Numbered from the stretch's first letter, positions 27,345 to 39,218 are shown. The stretch is DNA of 64,000 nucleotides from Durusdinium trenchii (GCA_963970005.1 CAXAMN010004158.1:286766-350765), one strand, 5' to 3'. Made by a program: numbers and translations. Notes: generated by a model from the letters alone, not told the origin.

Positions 27345-27890
27345 GTCTTTGTGTCTTTGTGTGTTTGTGGTTGTGTGTTTGTGGCTGTGTGTTTGTGGTT
27401 GTGGTTGCGGTTGTGCTTTTGTGGTTGTGTTTGTGGTTTGTGATTGTTGTTGTGTGTTTGTGGTTGTGTGTTTGTGGTTGCGTGATTGTGGTTGTGTGTT
27501 TGTGGTTCGTGTTTGTGGTTGTTTGTTTGTGGTTGTGTTTGCAGTTGTGTGTTTGTGGTTGTGTGTTTGTGATTGTGTTTGTGGTTGTGTGTGTGTGATC
27601 GTGTCTTCGTAGTTGTGTTTGTAGTTGTGTGTTTGCGGTTATGTTTGTGGTTTTGTGCTTGTGATTGTGTTTGCGATTGTGTGTTTGAGATTGTGTGTGT
27701 CTCTGGTTGTGTGTTTCTAGTTGTGTTTGCGGTTGTGTTTGTGGTTATGTGTTTGCGATTGTGTCTTTGTAGTTGTGTTTGTAGTTGTGTGACTGTGTTT
27801 GTGATTGTGATTTTGTGTTTGTGATTGTGTGCTTCTGGCTGTGTTTGTGGTTGTGTGTTTGTGGTTATGTGTTTGTTGTTGTGTGCTGTT
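26764..27890 (+). repeat. 1.1 kb G/T-only minisatellite
   Basis: The plus strand is almost only G and T, built of units such as TGTTTGTGGTTG, with an inner (GTT)n/(GTG)n core near 27190-27345. Frames on both strands stay open for up to 300 codons (Val/Cys/Leu on plus; His/Thr/Gln/Asn/Lys on minus), which reflects the repeat and not a gene. Confidence 0.85.
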
Positions 27891-27985
27891 GTTGAGGTCC
27901 GGCGGGGAACACTGGGCGCGGATGGTCGTGGTTGAGGTCCGGCAGGGAACACTGGGCGTGGATGGTCGTGGTTGAGGTCCGGCGA
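27891..27985 (+). repeat. 40-bp tandem repeat, 2.4 units
   Basis: Units start GTTGAGGTCCGGC at 27891, 27931 and 27971 and contain GGGAACACTGGGCG; the third is cut short by a purine run (aggagg). Confidence 0.75.
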
Positions 27986-28239
27986 GGAGGGGAAGAAGAA
28001 GGAGGAGGAGGAGAAGGAGAAGTCAGCTAACATAAAATCTAACAACCCTCACCTGGCAGGTGGGGAAAAACAAGTTCAATAGCGCCTTTTTACCTGCACC
28101 ATGCGTTGTAAACATCCACACGCGCCAATCTCGTCTTGGCAATCGCAAGCTTCACGCGTGCAATTTTAACCGCATACCGCTGAGTATGCTGCCCTCCAGA
28201 GTTGACGATCCCTGGCTACACATGTGCATTGCAGGGGCT

Positions 28240-28380
28240 AGAGTCACAGTTTTTTATATACAAAACTTGTTTCTTTAAAGTTTTTGTTAAACAAAGCTTC
28301 GAGCAAGGGGGGAGTCATGCTACAGTCACGCTAGAGTCACGGTAGAGTCACAGTTCTTTATATACAATACTTGTTTATTT
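28240..28380 (+). repeat. composite 'agtcacg' repeat block 1
   Basis: It combines TTTTTGTTAAACAAAGCTTC, several agtcacg(c/g)tagagtcacg units and the flank tttatatacaa-acttgttt on both sides. The same blocks recur at 29235-29460. Confidence 0.7.
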
Positions 28381-28439
28381 AACCAGGCTAACGCCTGGCA
28401 GCCGCCGACCCCCAGGGAAGTGGATGGCCTAGGTTTAAT

Positions 28440-28921
28440 GGGTTAAGAGTTTTTTCGAAAAATCGGGGCACCCAAAAAACAACACGGAACCCCTAGAGAC
28501 ATGATCTGTCACTGCATCACCAAAGTAGGCAGAAGAGAGCACGGCAAATGGGTTAGCATTTTTCTTTGAAAATCTGGGAACCCAAAAAACAACATGGAGC
28601 CCCTAGACAACCACAGAACTATCTAGAAACACCAGAGAAAAAATCCTGGAAAAACCCTCGCAAAGGCATGAAAGGCATGAGTAAAGCTTAGAAAAACCTT
28701 AGAAAATCATAGAAATCCAGCGGAAATCGTTTGCAAATGGAGGAAAATGGGTTAGCATGTTTCTTTGCAAATCTGGGAACCCAAAAAACAACACGGAGCC
28801 TTCACAAGTACCTAGAGAAACCAGAGGAAATGCTGGAAAACACCCTCGCAAAAGGCCTGAAGGGCATGAGTAAATCTTACCAAAACCTTTGAAAATCCTA
28901 GAAATCCAGCGGAAAACGTTA
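28440..28921 (+). repeat. ~199-bp tandem repeat, one partial and two near-full units
   Basis: Units start GGGTTA at 28440 (partial), 28550 and 28749. The shared order is CCCAAAAAACAACA, GGAGCC, aaccctcgcaaa, ggcatgagtaaa and GAAATCCAGCGGAAA. The units differ by point changes and small indels. Confidence 0.7.
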
Positions 28922-29234
28922 CAACATCTAGGAAAAACCAAGGGCACTGGCAGGGACCAGGCTGCGACCAGCCCGGGATTCGAGCCCGGGACCATTTAGG
29001 GACCGTGCTTATTTTCCCGCGCGGGTGGAGAGGGTGCCCCAATCCCCAGTAAGAAGCAAACCAATACATTTGGCAAAATCTTGGACACATCTTGCGCAAC
29101 TCTTGCACAAATCCCGGGTACTTTTCGTCACTGCAACAAGGCTCCGGAGGGGTAGGGGAGGTATAGCCTTAGCCTTAATCATGGCCTTAGCCTTCATCAA
29201 CAGCCACGCCTGACCCCACGAGTGGGGTCGGCGG

Positions 29235-29460
29235 ATTTAAAGTTTTTGTTAAACAAAACTTCGAGCAAGGCGGGAGTCACGCTAGAGTCACGGTAGAGTC
29301 ACGCTACAGTCACGCTAGAGTCACGGTAGAGTCAGAGTTTTTTATATACACAAGACTTGTGTCTTTAAAGATTTTGTTAAACAAAACTTCGAGCAAGGGG
29401 GGGAGTCACGCTAGAGTCACGGTAGAGTCACGCTACCGTCACGCTAGAGTCACGGTAAAG
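29235..29460 (+). repeat. composite 'agtcacg' repeat blocks 2 and 3
   Basis: Two more copies of the structure at 28240-28380: AAAGTTTTTGTTAAACAAAA, cttcgagcaagg, then alternating gctagagtcacgg and gctacagtcac units, separated by tttatatacacaagacttgt. Confidence 0.7.
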
Positions 29461-31169
29461 GGGTGAACGTGTAGACTGGCACCTGCTCACTAATTTAGGT
29501 CCGAATTAGCAAGGCTCCTCCAAAGGCATGAGAGGCTTGTAGGTACCACCCAGCTCTTTTGCCTTTTGCCTTCAAATAGGGATAGACCTCTTTATATATA
29601 CAACACCAACGAGTTAAATATAGAAAAAACTTAGGAAAATACGATAAAAACTTTCGAGTAACAAAAGTTTTTGTTAGTCACATTTTCTTGCAACTTTTGT
29701 GGAAAATGCGACGCAGTAAAACGGAGTCATTGATCCGTAAGGATAATACATATATATAAATATATCAGGAACATTCAATGGGTGTGCATTGGGCACCCCC
29801 TTAGCACCAAAACTCGGCACCCCAACACGCATCTTGGGCTGATGATCACCCATTTAAGAGTTATGAGGAAGAACGCTTTCCAAAACCAATCCACGCACCC
29901 TCTCGCCCATCTTCGCACCCCTTCACTCTTCGCAGGTTGCGGCGAAGCATTCTGTTCGAATCCGGCGCATAAAACACGGTCAATAGCCACATCATCCGCA
30001 GTTCCCAAGAGACACCCAATGTATCCTAGTTCATTCCAAGCTGTGTCCCATAAAAGAATCTAGAAGATATCTATAGCTCAACACGAACCAGCTCGCCTGT
30101 CTACCTTTCCACTCGATCTCCAGCCAGGGCCATGGCCGTCCAACCAACCGGCAAATTGAGTCCAACCGGCGCGCACATCCGGATAGAACCCCTGCCGGTT
30201 CGTACCCGGCTTCCATATTGTTGTGAAGAAGGAAGCTGTCCAACGGTGGTGTGATGGTGACAAGCGGATGTTTATAAAATGTTTGCGTGTATCACGTGCT
30301 CTCCGTTTCGTAGCGTTCGGCTGCAGCGCCTGCTGAGGTGAAGCTTTCCAACTTTGTGGCAGGTGCGTGTGGCGTGTCTTTTCGTTGGCCGTTCACGCGT
30401 TTGTTGGACCGCGACCTTCCAGGGGGATCGAGCGGTTTTGCTTCCGGGCATCACCATGTCCGCAAGACATGTCCGCAAAAAAACGTTGGACGCCCGGTTG
30501 GCCCGGTTGGGGTTTCTATGTTTTTCGCCTTCAAACGTAGAGAGGTGATTCGGGGTGTCCGGAAAAACCCACCGGACTCCAGGAGGTGGATCCTGTTTTT
30601 GTTCGTACCGGGTCGCCGGTGGAACTGGGACAGCCACGTGGCGGTTCATGTTCCATGCAACAGCCGGGCGGCGTTTTTTGAAGGTGTAATACCCGTAATA
30701 CCTCCAGGGTGATAGGTTTCCAATGCCACAAACTTCTTGAAGTGTTCAAACAAGTGCTGTTAAAATACATCCGAAACATTTTGCAACATTGCCTCTCTTG
30801 AGGTCCAGGTGCAGCAAGCCACCGCGCACCAAAACATGTTTGTGTTTGGAACTGTTCAACACATGAATTCTAAAGTTCAACTTACTTCCTGCAGACTAGT
30901 TAAAAATTAGCGTTCCAGTTGTTATCCAATGCTTGAGAGCTTGTGAGGATGTACATAAAGCATGTTTTAGACAATTCAGGCAAAACCGCTTGGATTGCAT
31001 GGTTGACCTGTTTCATGCTTTGCCGGACGGCTTGCCACAACGAAAGACGGGTGTTCTTTTGGACAGCTTGCGAGCTTGAAGCGCTGGCGCGCGCCAGGTG
31101 TGGGTTCCGCCGTAAAGGATCTGCAAGGGAAAGACTGCTGCAAATGCCAAATGATTCTCGGCTCCCCTC

Positions 31170-31275
31170 ATAGCGTCCGATCGCTCCGTTCGTAGCGATG
31201 CCAGGAGCCCCTAGTAGCTTCTTGTTCCTAGTCGTACGGCCAGGAGCCCCTAGTAGCGTCCTTGCTCCTAGTAGC
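31170..31275 (+). repeat. dispersed repeat family, copy 1
   Basis: It carries two close copies of GGCCAGGAGCCCCTAGTAGC-like sequence with CTTCTTGTTCCTAG between, preceded by GCTCCGTTCGTAGCGATGCC. It is related in inverse orientation to 32616-32712 and 34075-34170. Short open frames through these copies give similar peptides, a repeat effect that I recall from spurious dinoflagellate gene models. Confidence 0.6.
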
Positions 31276-31714
31276 AAGTCAGGGTGATTCATCTTTCATT
31301 TGATTTGACATGTTTGGGGGGCCTTGGACTTGAAGCATAGGCATATATAGGTGATTCATGTGATTGACATTCTTGCCAGTTGGATGCATGCTGACTGTGT
31401 TGTTTGATTGTTTGAAGCAATTACCTATACCATATAGGTTGTGTTTCAATCCCCCCAGTATGCTACAGTAGCTTGTTTGTTGTCCTTTTGTGATTCATTG
31501 ATGCCTACGTCGTGAGTTTGATTCGGATACATGTTCCTTCACATTATCATCTCACCACGTGTCAGTCTTGGTTTAAATCGGACATGAAGATCACACCCCG
31601 TCGGGAAGCAGCACAATCTAACGACATCCGCGGATGTGCTCAACGGCTAAACATGTCTTTTCGTTTTGAGTGGGGTTGTAAATCATCAAGGAATCAGGAC
31701 TTCTGTCGACTGGT

Positions 31715-32085
31715 ATGAACATGCTCCAAACTCCGGAATTTTTCGATCCTTGCCTTTTGCCGCGGGCTGGGACAACTCGAGCTCCAGGATTGAAAAGAAC
31801 AAGTTCAGCTTCCTCACTGGAGGGACGCTGGTCACGGACTTTTGCTCAGCAGCAAGTTGTGACAGTTACCAAGGCGCCGAACATACCAGGACGCATGGGA
31901 CGGATGGTCTTGAAGTTCGTCTCAGAACAGGTCGAGATGGCGTACGTTCACATGAGACACCACAATGTACCCCCCAAAACCCATGGTTTCAAGAGGCCTT
32001 GACACGCCCAAGCGAGGTCCACACGAGAGTTGATGCGTTTCCAAAACATTGGCCTTTCTTTTGGCAGAAGCTCATAGTCTATTAG
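31715..32085 (+). CDS. coding-like segment, frame unsettled
   Basis: One frame (31715-32002) starts ATG and includes APGLKRTSSASSLEGRWSRT, QQQVVTVTKAPNIPGRMGRM and VEMAYVHMRHHNVPP, ending TGA. A second (to 32085) includes AGWDNSSSRIEKNKFSFLTG and GTLVTDFCSAASCDSYQGAE. Both look protein-like; only one can be the real frame in the shared part. No family recognised. Confidence 0.33.
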
Positions 32086-32615
32086 CAGCTAGCAGCTGAA
32101 GATGGCCTTTGAGATGTATAATCAAAAGTTGTATTTTTACTCTCCCTGGAACTAACATGGTTACGTGGATGGCACCACCTGTTTGGTCTGTGGATTGATG
32201 GTCCGAACATCGGGGGCCTTCCACGTCCTCCACGTCTTCCGTTTCCTTCCGGGGCCTTTCCAGGGAGTGGTGTGTCCATGAGTCGGTCAGGCTTGTCGAC
32301 ACGAAACACCCCGCGTCCGTGGAGCCGTAGAGACGTGCAGCACGACTGACGTTCCAATCAGAAACATGGTTTTTCTGTGCCCTGGCCAGGTAAGTGCAGC
32401 AAGACCAGCAAAAACTTCTGCAAGAGAAGCACTGCATGCCCAGCAGATCATGCATACTACGCACGCGGCGGAGATTAGCCACTCGGTCGATCTCGTCGAC
32501 TCGTCGTGATCGGCTCCGTCGGCACCATCGACGGTCCGTCCTTTCTTCGGTGTATTCCAAACTGAAAGAGGAACGAGTGGCTCAATGTGGCTCGCACACT
32601 CACTCATATCATGAG

Positions 32616-32712
32616 CGTTCGGACGCGAACCGAACGTAGCTCCTGGCCTTACTGCTAGTAACAAGAAGCTAGTAGTAGGAACATTTTGGACATCGCTACT
32701 AGGAGCGTACAC
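32616..32712 (-). repeat. dispersed repeat family, copy 2
   Basis: Read on the minus strand it gives CTCCTAGTAGCGATG, CTAGCTTCTTGTTACTAG and GGCCAGGAGCTACGTTCGG, matching 31170-31275 in order. Confidence 0.6.
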
Positions 32713-34074
32713 ACAGATTGGAGCTTTTGAGCCGCTTTTGAGCGACTTGAGCCTCTATTTGTGCTTTGGGGCGACTTGGGGTTATAAAGGCGACTTGAGA
32801 CCACCTACCTCATCAAGTTGCTCAAGAACGGAATCACTAGCCATCACTTCGGCTTGAGCACGAAAAATGTGCAGCTCAATCCCGGAATCTGTGCACATGC
32901 ACGTTGTAGGCACCTGAAAGAGCTCCCCCATTGACCCAGAGGCGCAAGAATTTGGAACTTCATAAAGAAGAGTCCCACTTAGCGTAGATTAGAACCTTTT
33001 TTGCGACGAGCTCAAGTCTCGAACTTCTAAATGGTATTCCGCATGAAGAGTACAGTACTATATATGAGTACAGCAACATGGGATGGTTAAAGTCGCCACA
33101 AACATTTTATGGGAGTACAAATCCTCATGTATTTGATGACAAAGTGAGTTTTTTTCTGTGCTATAGTTTGGAACACGAGTACCCACCACCAAGTCCACTC
33201 CACTTTGTCGTCGCGAGACTCCCCAAATAGAAAGATCTCTCAACATCAGCTGTCAGAGCTCTCCATTGTCCGCAAAAAAGTGTGGCCAGTGTGGCCCATC
33301 TTTGGGAGCTCAGGTCGGATGATCTGAGGTCGCTGCGACCGATTTTTTCGGAAAAAGCGGCCTCTCACAGCTGCCAGGGTGCAAGCTATAGCACCTTAAT
33401 AGCTTTTAGTCACGGCGTGGAGCATTTGACACATCATTGATTTGCAACATGTTGCAATCGTAAAGGCAACAACATGTACGTAGTCAATACCTAGCCTATG
33501 GCACACCCATGGACCCATGCAAAGGAATGACTTTGAGCATCCGGCGCTCAGCCAATCGCTAGCTGCAAGGCAGCCACTGAGGGATTAGTTGGTGGTGTCC
33601 TTGTTTGAATTCTTTGTTTTGAAGACTTGAACTCTGACTTGCCCACACCACATGTAGACTGATCACCTCTCCTGGACCAGCGTCCACGCCACATCTACCA
33701 TGCAGGTACATATTGGCTGGTTGGTACCGGCCCTCTGCCCTTCTAGGCGCTCTCGGTTCTGTAGCAGCCTGCCGCAGCTGGGAGCACGAAGAAGTGACGG
33801 CCGGTGGCGCATCGACCTCCAAAGCGACTGAGGATGGAACTCACCAGCGTCTCTCATCCGAGTTTTGCTTGGAATTGGTGCTCACCAGCTTCTCTCGTCC
33901 AACGAGTCACGAGTGAGTCGGTGGTCAAACGAGTCACACTCATCGGTCGCAGTCGTTTGGTGTCGATGAGCGCTCTTCGTGTCGTTCGCCACATGGCCGG
34001 ACGGGTCGGGATCGACCTTTGACAGGTCGTGGGAAGAGAGTGTCAGACTGAACAGACACCACGTAAGGACAAAG

Positions 34075-34170
34075 GGCATCGCTACCAACGGAGCGTTCGG
34101 ACGCGAAGTGAACGTAGCTCCTGACATTACTAGGAACAAGAAGCTACTAGTAACATCCGAGGGAGCCGGG
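34075..34170 (-). repeat. dispersed repeat family, copy 3
   Basis: The minus strand gives TACTAGTAGCTTCTTGTTCC, TAGTAATGTCAGGAGCTACG and TTCGCGTCCGAACGCTCCGT, the same order as copies 1 and 2. Confidence 0.6.
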
Positions 34171-34527
34171 TCAACGGACAGAGTTGTGCACAAGTCTACG
34201 GCCTCTTGCCCATGTGGATCCCACTCATTGTCACTCATTATAGTCCAACCAGAACCAGGCAACATGGCTAGATCCTCAATTGAACGCAACTGCATCCACG
34301 TGTGATGCGGACATCTTTCTGCTGTTCCGTTGACCAACATATTCGACCCGTGTTCAAAATATGTCAAAATTATTCAAAATTAAGTCCACAAAGATTTTCC
34401 AATAATAGTTGAATCTACTATATATATATATATAGTTGAATTACGTTGAACTGGTGATCTAGCTGATGTAAGTTTCCTCAATCGTTCGGGAGGATGCGGC
34501 ACTCGCCTTTCCTCAGCCCTTTTGCAG

Positions 34528-34693
34528 GTCTCGTTCTGTTGAGCATCTCCTTGGCACCCGTTTTGAAGGCTCGTCCATGCGTTCCATGCGCGCGAAAGCG
34601 CCCGGGGCCGAAATGGGTCAGATCCGGAGGGTGCGGGGCGAACGGTACTTGCAGAGCTCTGCAAAAAAGCGAAAGAACACAGACCTCACATGA
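34528..34693 (+). CDS. 3' terminal exon, basic protein end
   Basis: After a strong acceptor (cctcagcccttttgcag) the frame reads SRSVEHLLGTRFEGSSMRSM, RAKAPGAEMGQIRRVRGERY and LQSSAKKRKNTDLT, then TGA. The end is Lys/Arg-rich. Earlier exons are not identified; a weak candidate lies near 33745. Confidence 0.45.
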
Positions 34694-35102
34694 AAGAGCA
34701 TGCGATGCGTTGGTTGGGGTTGGTTGAAGACCGAGCAATTGTAGAGAAGGCCCAAATGTATCCTTAAAGCCGTCTAAAGGGTACATATATTTGTTGTGCA
34801 CATCTAGCACCTGGTTTGTTGGATTTGGTCAGAACTAGATGGTCACTTGGTCCATGTGTGCCAGACACAAGGCAAAATGGTTTTGGACCTCACCCTGCTA
34901 ACGAAAGAAGAGGATGGGCCAAGCCCTCATGGCTTTCCACGTGGCTGAAGTTGCTTTGAAGGGTGGGTTTGTCAAGTGAAACCTGTCAAGATGTGTGCGA
35001 ATTATTCAATGCTAATGAGGTTTGATCGTTTGAGGTCTACCATGGGTTGCGGATGTTCAACGTTGTTTGTGACCTCAAGCATGTCACATGTTTGTTCATT
35101 AC

Positions 35103-35225
35103 ATGGCAAATCCGCCGAGGTCATGGCACCGCAAAAAGCATCCGTTCATCTACTTGACGAAAGACATAGCTGTGGATGCTGTAGCAAGGACTCGACTCCG
35201 TAATCTTCCAACCTTTGAAACCTAG
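35103..35225 (+). CDS. short open reading frame or terminal exon
   Basis: ATG to TAG, 40 residues: MANPPRSWHRKKHPFIYLTK then DIAVDAVARTRLRNLPTFET. It has a folded-looking mix of residues and is too short to stand out in ORF searches. It may be the last exon of a gene whose start I cannot see. Confidence 0.35.
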   Translation: MANPPRSWHRKKHPFIYLTKDIAVDAVARTRLRNLPTFET

Positions 35226-35699
35226 CTACGTCCCGTCCCATGAAATACCATGATCTATCCCTAGCGCTTCTGGCCCATCTCAGAAGGTGGTTAGAACCCC
35301 CTGGCACCCACCCCAAACATCGAACCGAAACGGAGGTGGGCCAGGAGCCCTAGGGTATATAGGATCCTAACGATCGACCCCCCTCTTTCTGGAGACGAAA
35401 CAGGCGTTTCGGACCCTGTACGTTCAACGGCAAGGCCCCTGATCGTTCCACGTGGGGGCGTCCCCAGTTCGGACCGCGGACGCGCGGTCCGGGGTGCGAT
35501 CCATGGAGGTTCGGAGTGCCCAGCTACTCCACTCACTGGATGGGACCAAACACCACCCCGTCTTGTGACTGCTGGTGTATAGGTTTACTGTTGAGGCGCC
35601 GTCGAAGATCTTGGCAGCCAATGAGCTCTAATCAGTTGGACTCACCGTCCCGCGTCTGGGACTTGCCTGTGCTGTTCGTCTGATGGAAGACCCAAGCAG

Positions 35700-36154
35700 A
35701 TGTTTCATGCCAGGACCATCCTGTCCGGAAGAAAAACCGTACTGCTGGGACCCCGGCTGGACTACCCTACACATCCCTACACCACTGGCTGGGGCGTCAC
35801 CACAGGTCCGGTCTTCTGGTGTGACGTTGACCTCAAACCATCGGCGTTGATGGGGCACCACCGGTTCGGGTGTGCTTCCCGTGGTGTGCGCCTTGTGCTT
35901 CTGTGTCCGGCGGACCGGTAGGACTGGTGCCGATTCCGCAGGGCTTTGGACCGGTCATTCGGCTTAGGCCGGACCAGTGGCCCCGTGCAGGCTGGAGTCA
36001 CAGGATGAGCGTGTTCGACCACACTTCAAACAGCGACCCCTTCCATCCGGTCTGGAATTCGAGACCTCCCAGTTCGACCACCTGGAAGAAGGAAAATAGT
36101 CCAGTCCATGCCCATTGGTTGGCTCTCCCCTTTAAAATATATAGACCCATATGA
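35700..36154 (+). other. GC-rich stretch with overlapping open frames
   Basis: Frames 35700-35921 (VFWCDVDLKPSALMGHH) and 35870-36154 (GFGPVIRLRPDQWPRAGWSH, WNSRPPSSTTWKKE) are both plausible exon material, but no splice pair is convincing. Confidence 0.25.
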
Positions 36155-36774
36155 TGGTCCAGGCTCATGTCTGGGCCTCCACGGTTTCTTCTCCCTTCGC
36201 CCGTCCTTCAGCACCGGTGCAGCTTTCGCCCAGCGTCCACGACACCGACCGCACCGACTGGGGGCGGTGGGGTCGAGAACCGAGCGTCGGGCAGAACGAA
36301 CGACCCACCGTGAATTCGGACTGCAGGAAGCTGCGAAAACGGCCATCCACTGGTTTTTGTCACACATGACGTGGACATAGTATGGCTCGCTTTTGTTGGT
36401 ACAATGACATGACATAGCATGACGCAGCATAGCATGGCTCGCTTTTGGTTGTATCATGATTTGATTGGATTTTGGTTTGGCCACAGGCTAGAGTTTTGGC
36501 CTTTGTGTGTACTATCCTTCTTGCACCATTTGGCGTGACGGCGTCTGGGTGTCATTTTGGATATGTCAGGATGCGTGGAGCAGGGGGCCCAGCTGGGAGG
36601 ATCCATGAAGGTTGAGGCCCACAGACGGATGAGGCCAACCCACCATCATCAGAAAGGACATATACATTCCATTTCCATGATTCAATTCCTGGCTCCTCAT
36701 GCATAAGATAGGAACTCAATTGCTAAATCTTAGAATGAATGCTTTTGATCATCCTCGGATGATCGTTGGTTGAT

Positions 36775-36966
36775 CTAAATACAATACAACATGCGATCCT
36801 CCCGGTCCGCGTTTTGGAGCAAGTCATGAAGAGCCCTTCCTTTCTCAATGGTTTCGGGGTCACTTAGGCAAGATAGAACGATGAAATGGAAGCTACCACC
36901 AGTGCAGTCAACAGTAAATTGGACAATTATACAAAGACTGAATGATTTTCGAGACATCCAGTGCAA
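36775..36966 (-). CDS. possible minus-strand terminal exon
   Basis: The reading ends IVLSCLSDPETIEKGRALHD then LLQNADREDRMLYCI and TAG at 36775-36777. The charged helical end looks coding; the upstream boundary may be the acceptor ttctatcttgcctaag. The plus strand is open over the same span, so strand is not certain. Confidence 0.3.
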   Translation of the reverse strand: MHWMSRKSFSLCIIVQFTVDCTGGSFHFIVLSCLSDPETIEKGRALHDLLQNADREDRMLYCI

Positions 36967-37391
36967 ATACGCAGGACCAATCAGTGCATGGAATAGTCTA
37001 CAGTATCACAACACGTGCCTTGAATCAGCACAACATCGGCTTGTTGAGCCCCAACACGAGAAAATCCTGCTCTCTCTAGTTGCCCCAGTTTTGTTCTACA
37101 ATGTGCCCACCAAAGCCGGTTACAAGTTGCAACACCAGGTTTCCAGCTTCAAGGCTTTACGGATTTAATCCTTCAATTATGCACACAAATATGTGACAAA
37201 TGATGTATCATATTATATATCCTGAGTTTCCTTTGTTTCAAGCGACTTAGAGATGTGACAGTTCTGCGATCACCACCACATCACTTGATGCGATCTTCAG
37301 CTAGGCTGGGACCCATCCACTGAGGCCGAAGTACGTGGGGTTGACACCACAAGAGGTGCGAGCCTGACATGTCGACTGAACAGTCGTGAGG

Positions 37392-37467
37392 GCTATACGG
37401 GATGCCCATTATGGGTTGATTGGCCTTCAGAAGGCAACTCAACCCATGGGCATCCCGTAATTATAGC
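37392..37467. repeat. strong hairpin (near-perfect inverted repeat)
   Basis: The left arm TACGGGATGCCCAT(TAT)GGGTTGA pairs with the right arm TCAACCCATGGGCATCCCGT, separated by a loop that itself contains GCCTTC/GAAGGC. An outer GCTATA/TATAGC pair adds to the stem. The whole structure is about 76 bp. Confidence 0.75.
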
Positions 37468-37905
37468 ATTTCACAGATTCAGAATGCATTTCTGGACGAA
37501 AACATGTGAGAAGACTTTGAGGGAACGTTCCGCATGCCATCTCAAAGCTTGATCAGACTGTAGTGACTATAGCCCATTGTGTATGAGGTGTCGAGACGCC
37601 AGTCAGCACCAAGTGACGATGTAGAGATTGAATGAGGGTGGAAACCCCCTCGACCCAGCGCCGAGCCGTGCGGATTCCGCGACCCCAGCGAGCCGAACGT
37701 GCGGTGTGACCCGAACCTGCGAGGTGGCCTTTGCCGAAGAGGTCTTACACGAAGCTCGAGAGAAGGCTGGACCTTCGCACCGGACCGGGTGTTGAGGTGG
37801 CTGGGTTGGAAGACGAGCATCCGGAAACAACAGAATCGGTCGTTGTGGAGGTGTACTCCAACGTCCGAACGATTAGGAGCATTCAGAGCATTCAGACAGA
37901 CGTAG

Positions 37906-38457
37906 TTGAAGATTAGTGGAACATCAACACCTGTGGCTCCATCCATCGTTGTGGCTTTGAAGCACCTGAAGCTCTATCCTCTTTTGGACTCTTCTGCTTC
38001 GATGCCAACCTTTCCTAGTTGGAGAGACTTCGAAGAAAACAGGGAGCCCGAGAAGATCGGAACCTTTTCAATGAAAGTTCCACTCTTCACCACCATCGGA
38101 GCCCGATGCACTGCCCGCGACGCTGGACCCGAATCCGGGAGGCATCGGTCGAACCCATCGATTTGGTGGGACCGGTCCGGGCTGTTTTCACCGGGGAAAA
38201 TCGGAGAACAGCGTGCACGGCGCCAATTCCACGCTGCGGCCCGGGTGGTCTTGGTGGAATCAATGCATGTCAGTCATGAAAGTTTTTGTTCCAAGCAATC
38301 GTCTCACCATGGAGAATCCCATAACCTTGACAACACCAAGTCTGAACTGGTGGCAGAAATGTTGAGTTTGCTCGTGGAGGTGAAAGACCCATCACAACGA
38401 GTGCACATGTCTCTTTTGAATGTGCCTCTTATGTACTTAGACGTACTTTGGGTGTGA
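37906..38457 (+). CDS. long open frame, unknown
   Basis: 183 codons are open and read like protein in places (LPTFPSW-like ASMPTFPSWRDFEENREPEK, LVAEMLSLLVEVKD). An adjoining frame (37731-37916) with GVEVAGLEDEHPETTESVVV may be linked. No domain is recognised and no splice sites decide it. Confidence 0.27.
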   Translation: MKISGTSTPVAPSIVVALKHLKLYPLLDSSASMPTFPSWRDFEENREPEKIGTFSMKVPLFTTIGARCTARDAGPESGRHRSNPSIWWDRSGLFSPGKIGEQRARRQFHAAARVVLVESMHVSHESFCSKQSSHHGESHNLDNTKSELVAEMLSLLVEVKDPSQRVHMSLLNVPLMYLDVLWV

Positions 38458-39218
38458 ATTGTGCAAACGATTTGTAGATTAATGTGGCTTGTGTTTGCCT
38501 GGATGGTCAGGCGCACAGCTATTAGCAGCTGCAGAAAACTGTTTTCTGCAGGGTTTTCACTGCTCTGAGCCACCAACTATCAGGGTCAACATGTGCAGAC
38601 TGTTCTTTTGATGGGATTGTTAGCCCAAGACACTGGAAGGGCCGGTGCCAACGCTCAACGCGTGCGGATTCGAATCCCATGTGCTCAGGTGCCAATGGAT
38701 CAGCACGGCCCTGATGCAGGCGCCAAGGAATCCGGGAAAATGGTACACGATGGCCAACTAGGAGCTGCAGCAGCTTGAGATATACAGCAAGCTTGTAGAA
38801 AGTTGTCCTGAAGATTCTTGCGGATTGCAAGATGAGGGCACACCATCACAGCTGCTTTAGGAACCCTGAGTCACCACCCTGAGATAGAAAACTTGATTAC
38901 CGGGTATTTCTTGTATAACACAGCTGTTGAATGTCGACATCCTGCACCGCCTTCAATAAGCACTGGTTGATGCTTCACAGTGCGTTTTGTTTGAACACTG
39001 AATCCAGGCAGCACGTTCCTTTTGAACACTGACGGGCTTAATTAATGTTGCGAAGATTTCTGAACCTTACTAGCTTGATACCCATTTTAGATACTTGAAC
39101 AAATGATGGGTATACATTTGGACCCCTAGAATCCACCACTGACACTTCCAAGTGAAGCCTCATTTTTGGCCCGGAAACCCACACATCTAAAGAGCCCAGC
39201 TTCTGGCCCCCCCCCCAG

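Noticed and set aside
26764..28045. A 304-codon minus-strand frame rich in His, Thr, Gln and Asn
   Set aside because: It is the translation of the G/T minisatellite; other frames are equally open, and there is no splice or start context.
28965..28995. tRNA-like box (GGGATTCGAGCCCGGG)
   Set aside because: It can form a T-arm-like stem, but no A box, acceptor stem or anticodon arm is found on either strand.
38655..38690. GGATTCGAATCC resembling a tRNA B box
   Set aside because: Flanking bases do not fold into a cloverleaf, and no A box lies at the right distance.
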